Source: Pseudomonas sp.
Lineage (GTDB): Bacteria; Pseudomonadota; Gammaproteobacteria; Pseudomonadales; Pseudomonadaceae
Direction: 5' to 3'
Assembly (NCBI RefSeq): GCF_030147005.1
Contig: NZ_JASLAW010000047.1
Location: 1-15,879 of the forward strand
Length of the DNA: 15,879 nucleotides
Below, piece after piece: positions 15,819 to 15,879 of the stretch (positions are counted from its first letter, which is position 1; every line of letters begins with the position of its first letter). The position numbers and the translations under genes were made by a program. A model generated the notes under the pieces. That model did not search any database, was not told the origin of the DNA, and saw nothing but the letters and a program-made list of their open reading frames with translations.

Positions 15819-15879
15819 CAATGCCAGTCAGTTAAGCGCTAGAGCAGGCAACCGTCGGCCTGTGGCGAGGGAGCTTGCT
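15819..15879 (+). repeat. 61-bp inverted repeat, right copy (runs to window end)
   Basis: It is identical to the reverse complement of 5515-5575 from CAATGCCAGTC to GGGAGCTTGCT. Identity stops exactly at the inner edge (15818) and is cut by the window at the outer edge, so the true repeat may be longer. The distance between the inner edges is 10,243 bp. Confidence 0.95.

Overview
The window looks like chromosomal DNA from a Pseudomonas of the P. fluorescens group. The evidence is high-GC coding sequence, intergenic REP arms of the TGTGGGAGCGGGCTTGCTCG type, a CS1/alpha-type chaperone-usher fimbrial operon, and giant DUF6543/NEL-type toxin proteins of a kind familiar from that group. No RNA genes, CRISPR array, transposase or phage genes were seen.

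Left part (1-5413, + strand): a CS1-type (alpha) fimbrial operon entered at its 5' side. It holds the 3' end of a major pilin, a hairpin-rich 119-bp gap, an outer-membrane usher, a periplasmic chaperone, a two-domain tip adhesin/minor subunit overlapping the chaperone by ATGA, and a second small CS1-type subunit. The order (pilin, usher, chaperone, adhesin, extra pilin) differs from the classical chaperone, pilin, usher, adhesin order. Together these genes should secrete, fold and assemble a thin surface adhesive fibre.

Middle (5414-5627): a convergent intergenic gap filled with three REP arms. Two form a long REPIN-like hairpin.

Right part (5628-15715): two very large, divergently transcribed toxin-like loci share a 281-bp control region. 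Leftward is a DUF6543 (dermonecrotic-toxin-like) + LRR + NEL E3 ubiquitin ligase. It would be about 1690 residues long, but an in-frame amber codon splits it into a 1063-residue N-terminal part and a 619-residue LRR-NEL part that has its own possible ribosome binding site. Rightward is a 1577-residue protein that appears to belong to the same giant toxin superfamily. It ends not in NEL but in an uncharacterised C-terminal module with an HFH...DDHF..AH histidine-rich motif.

The toxin pair is bracketed by a perfect 61-bp inverted repeat (5515-5575 and 15819-15879). The second copy runs to the end of the window and may continue. REP arms are part of this repeat, so it may be a member of a dispersed family, but its placement makes the 10.2-kb block a candidate invertible or mobile cassette. 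Family assignments rest on reading motifs by eye; no database search was possible.
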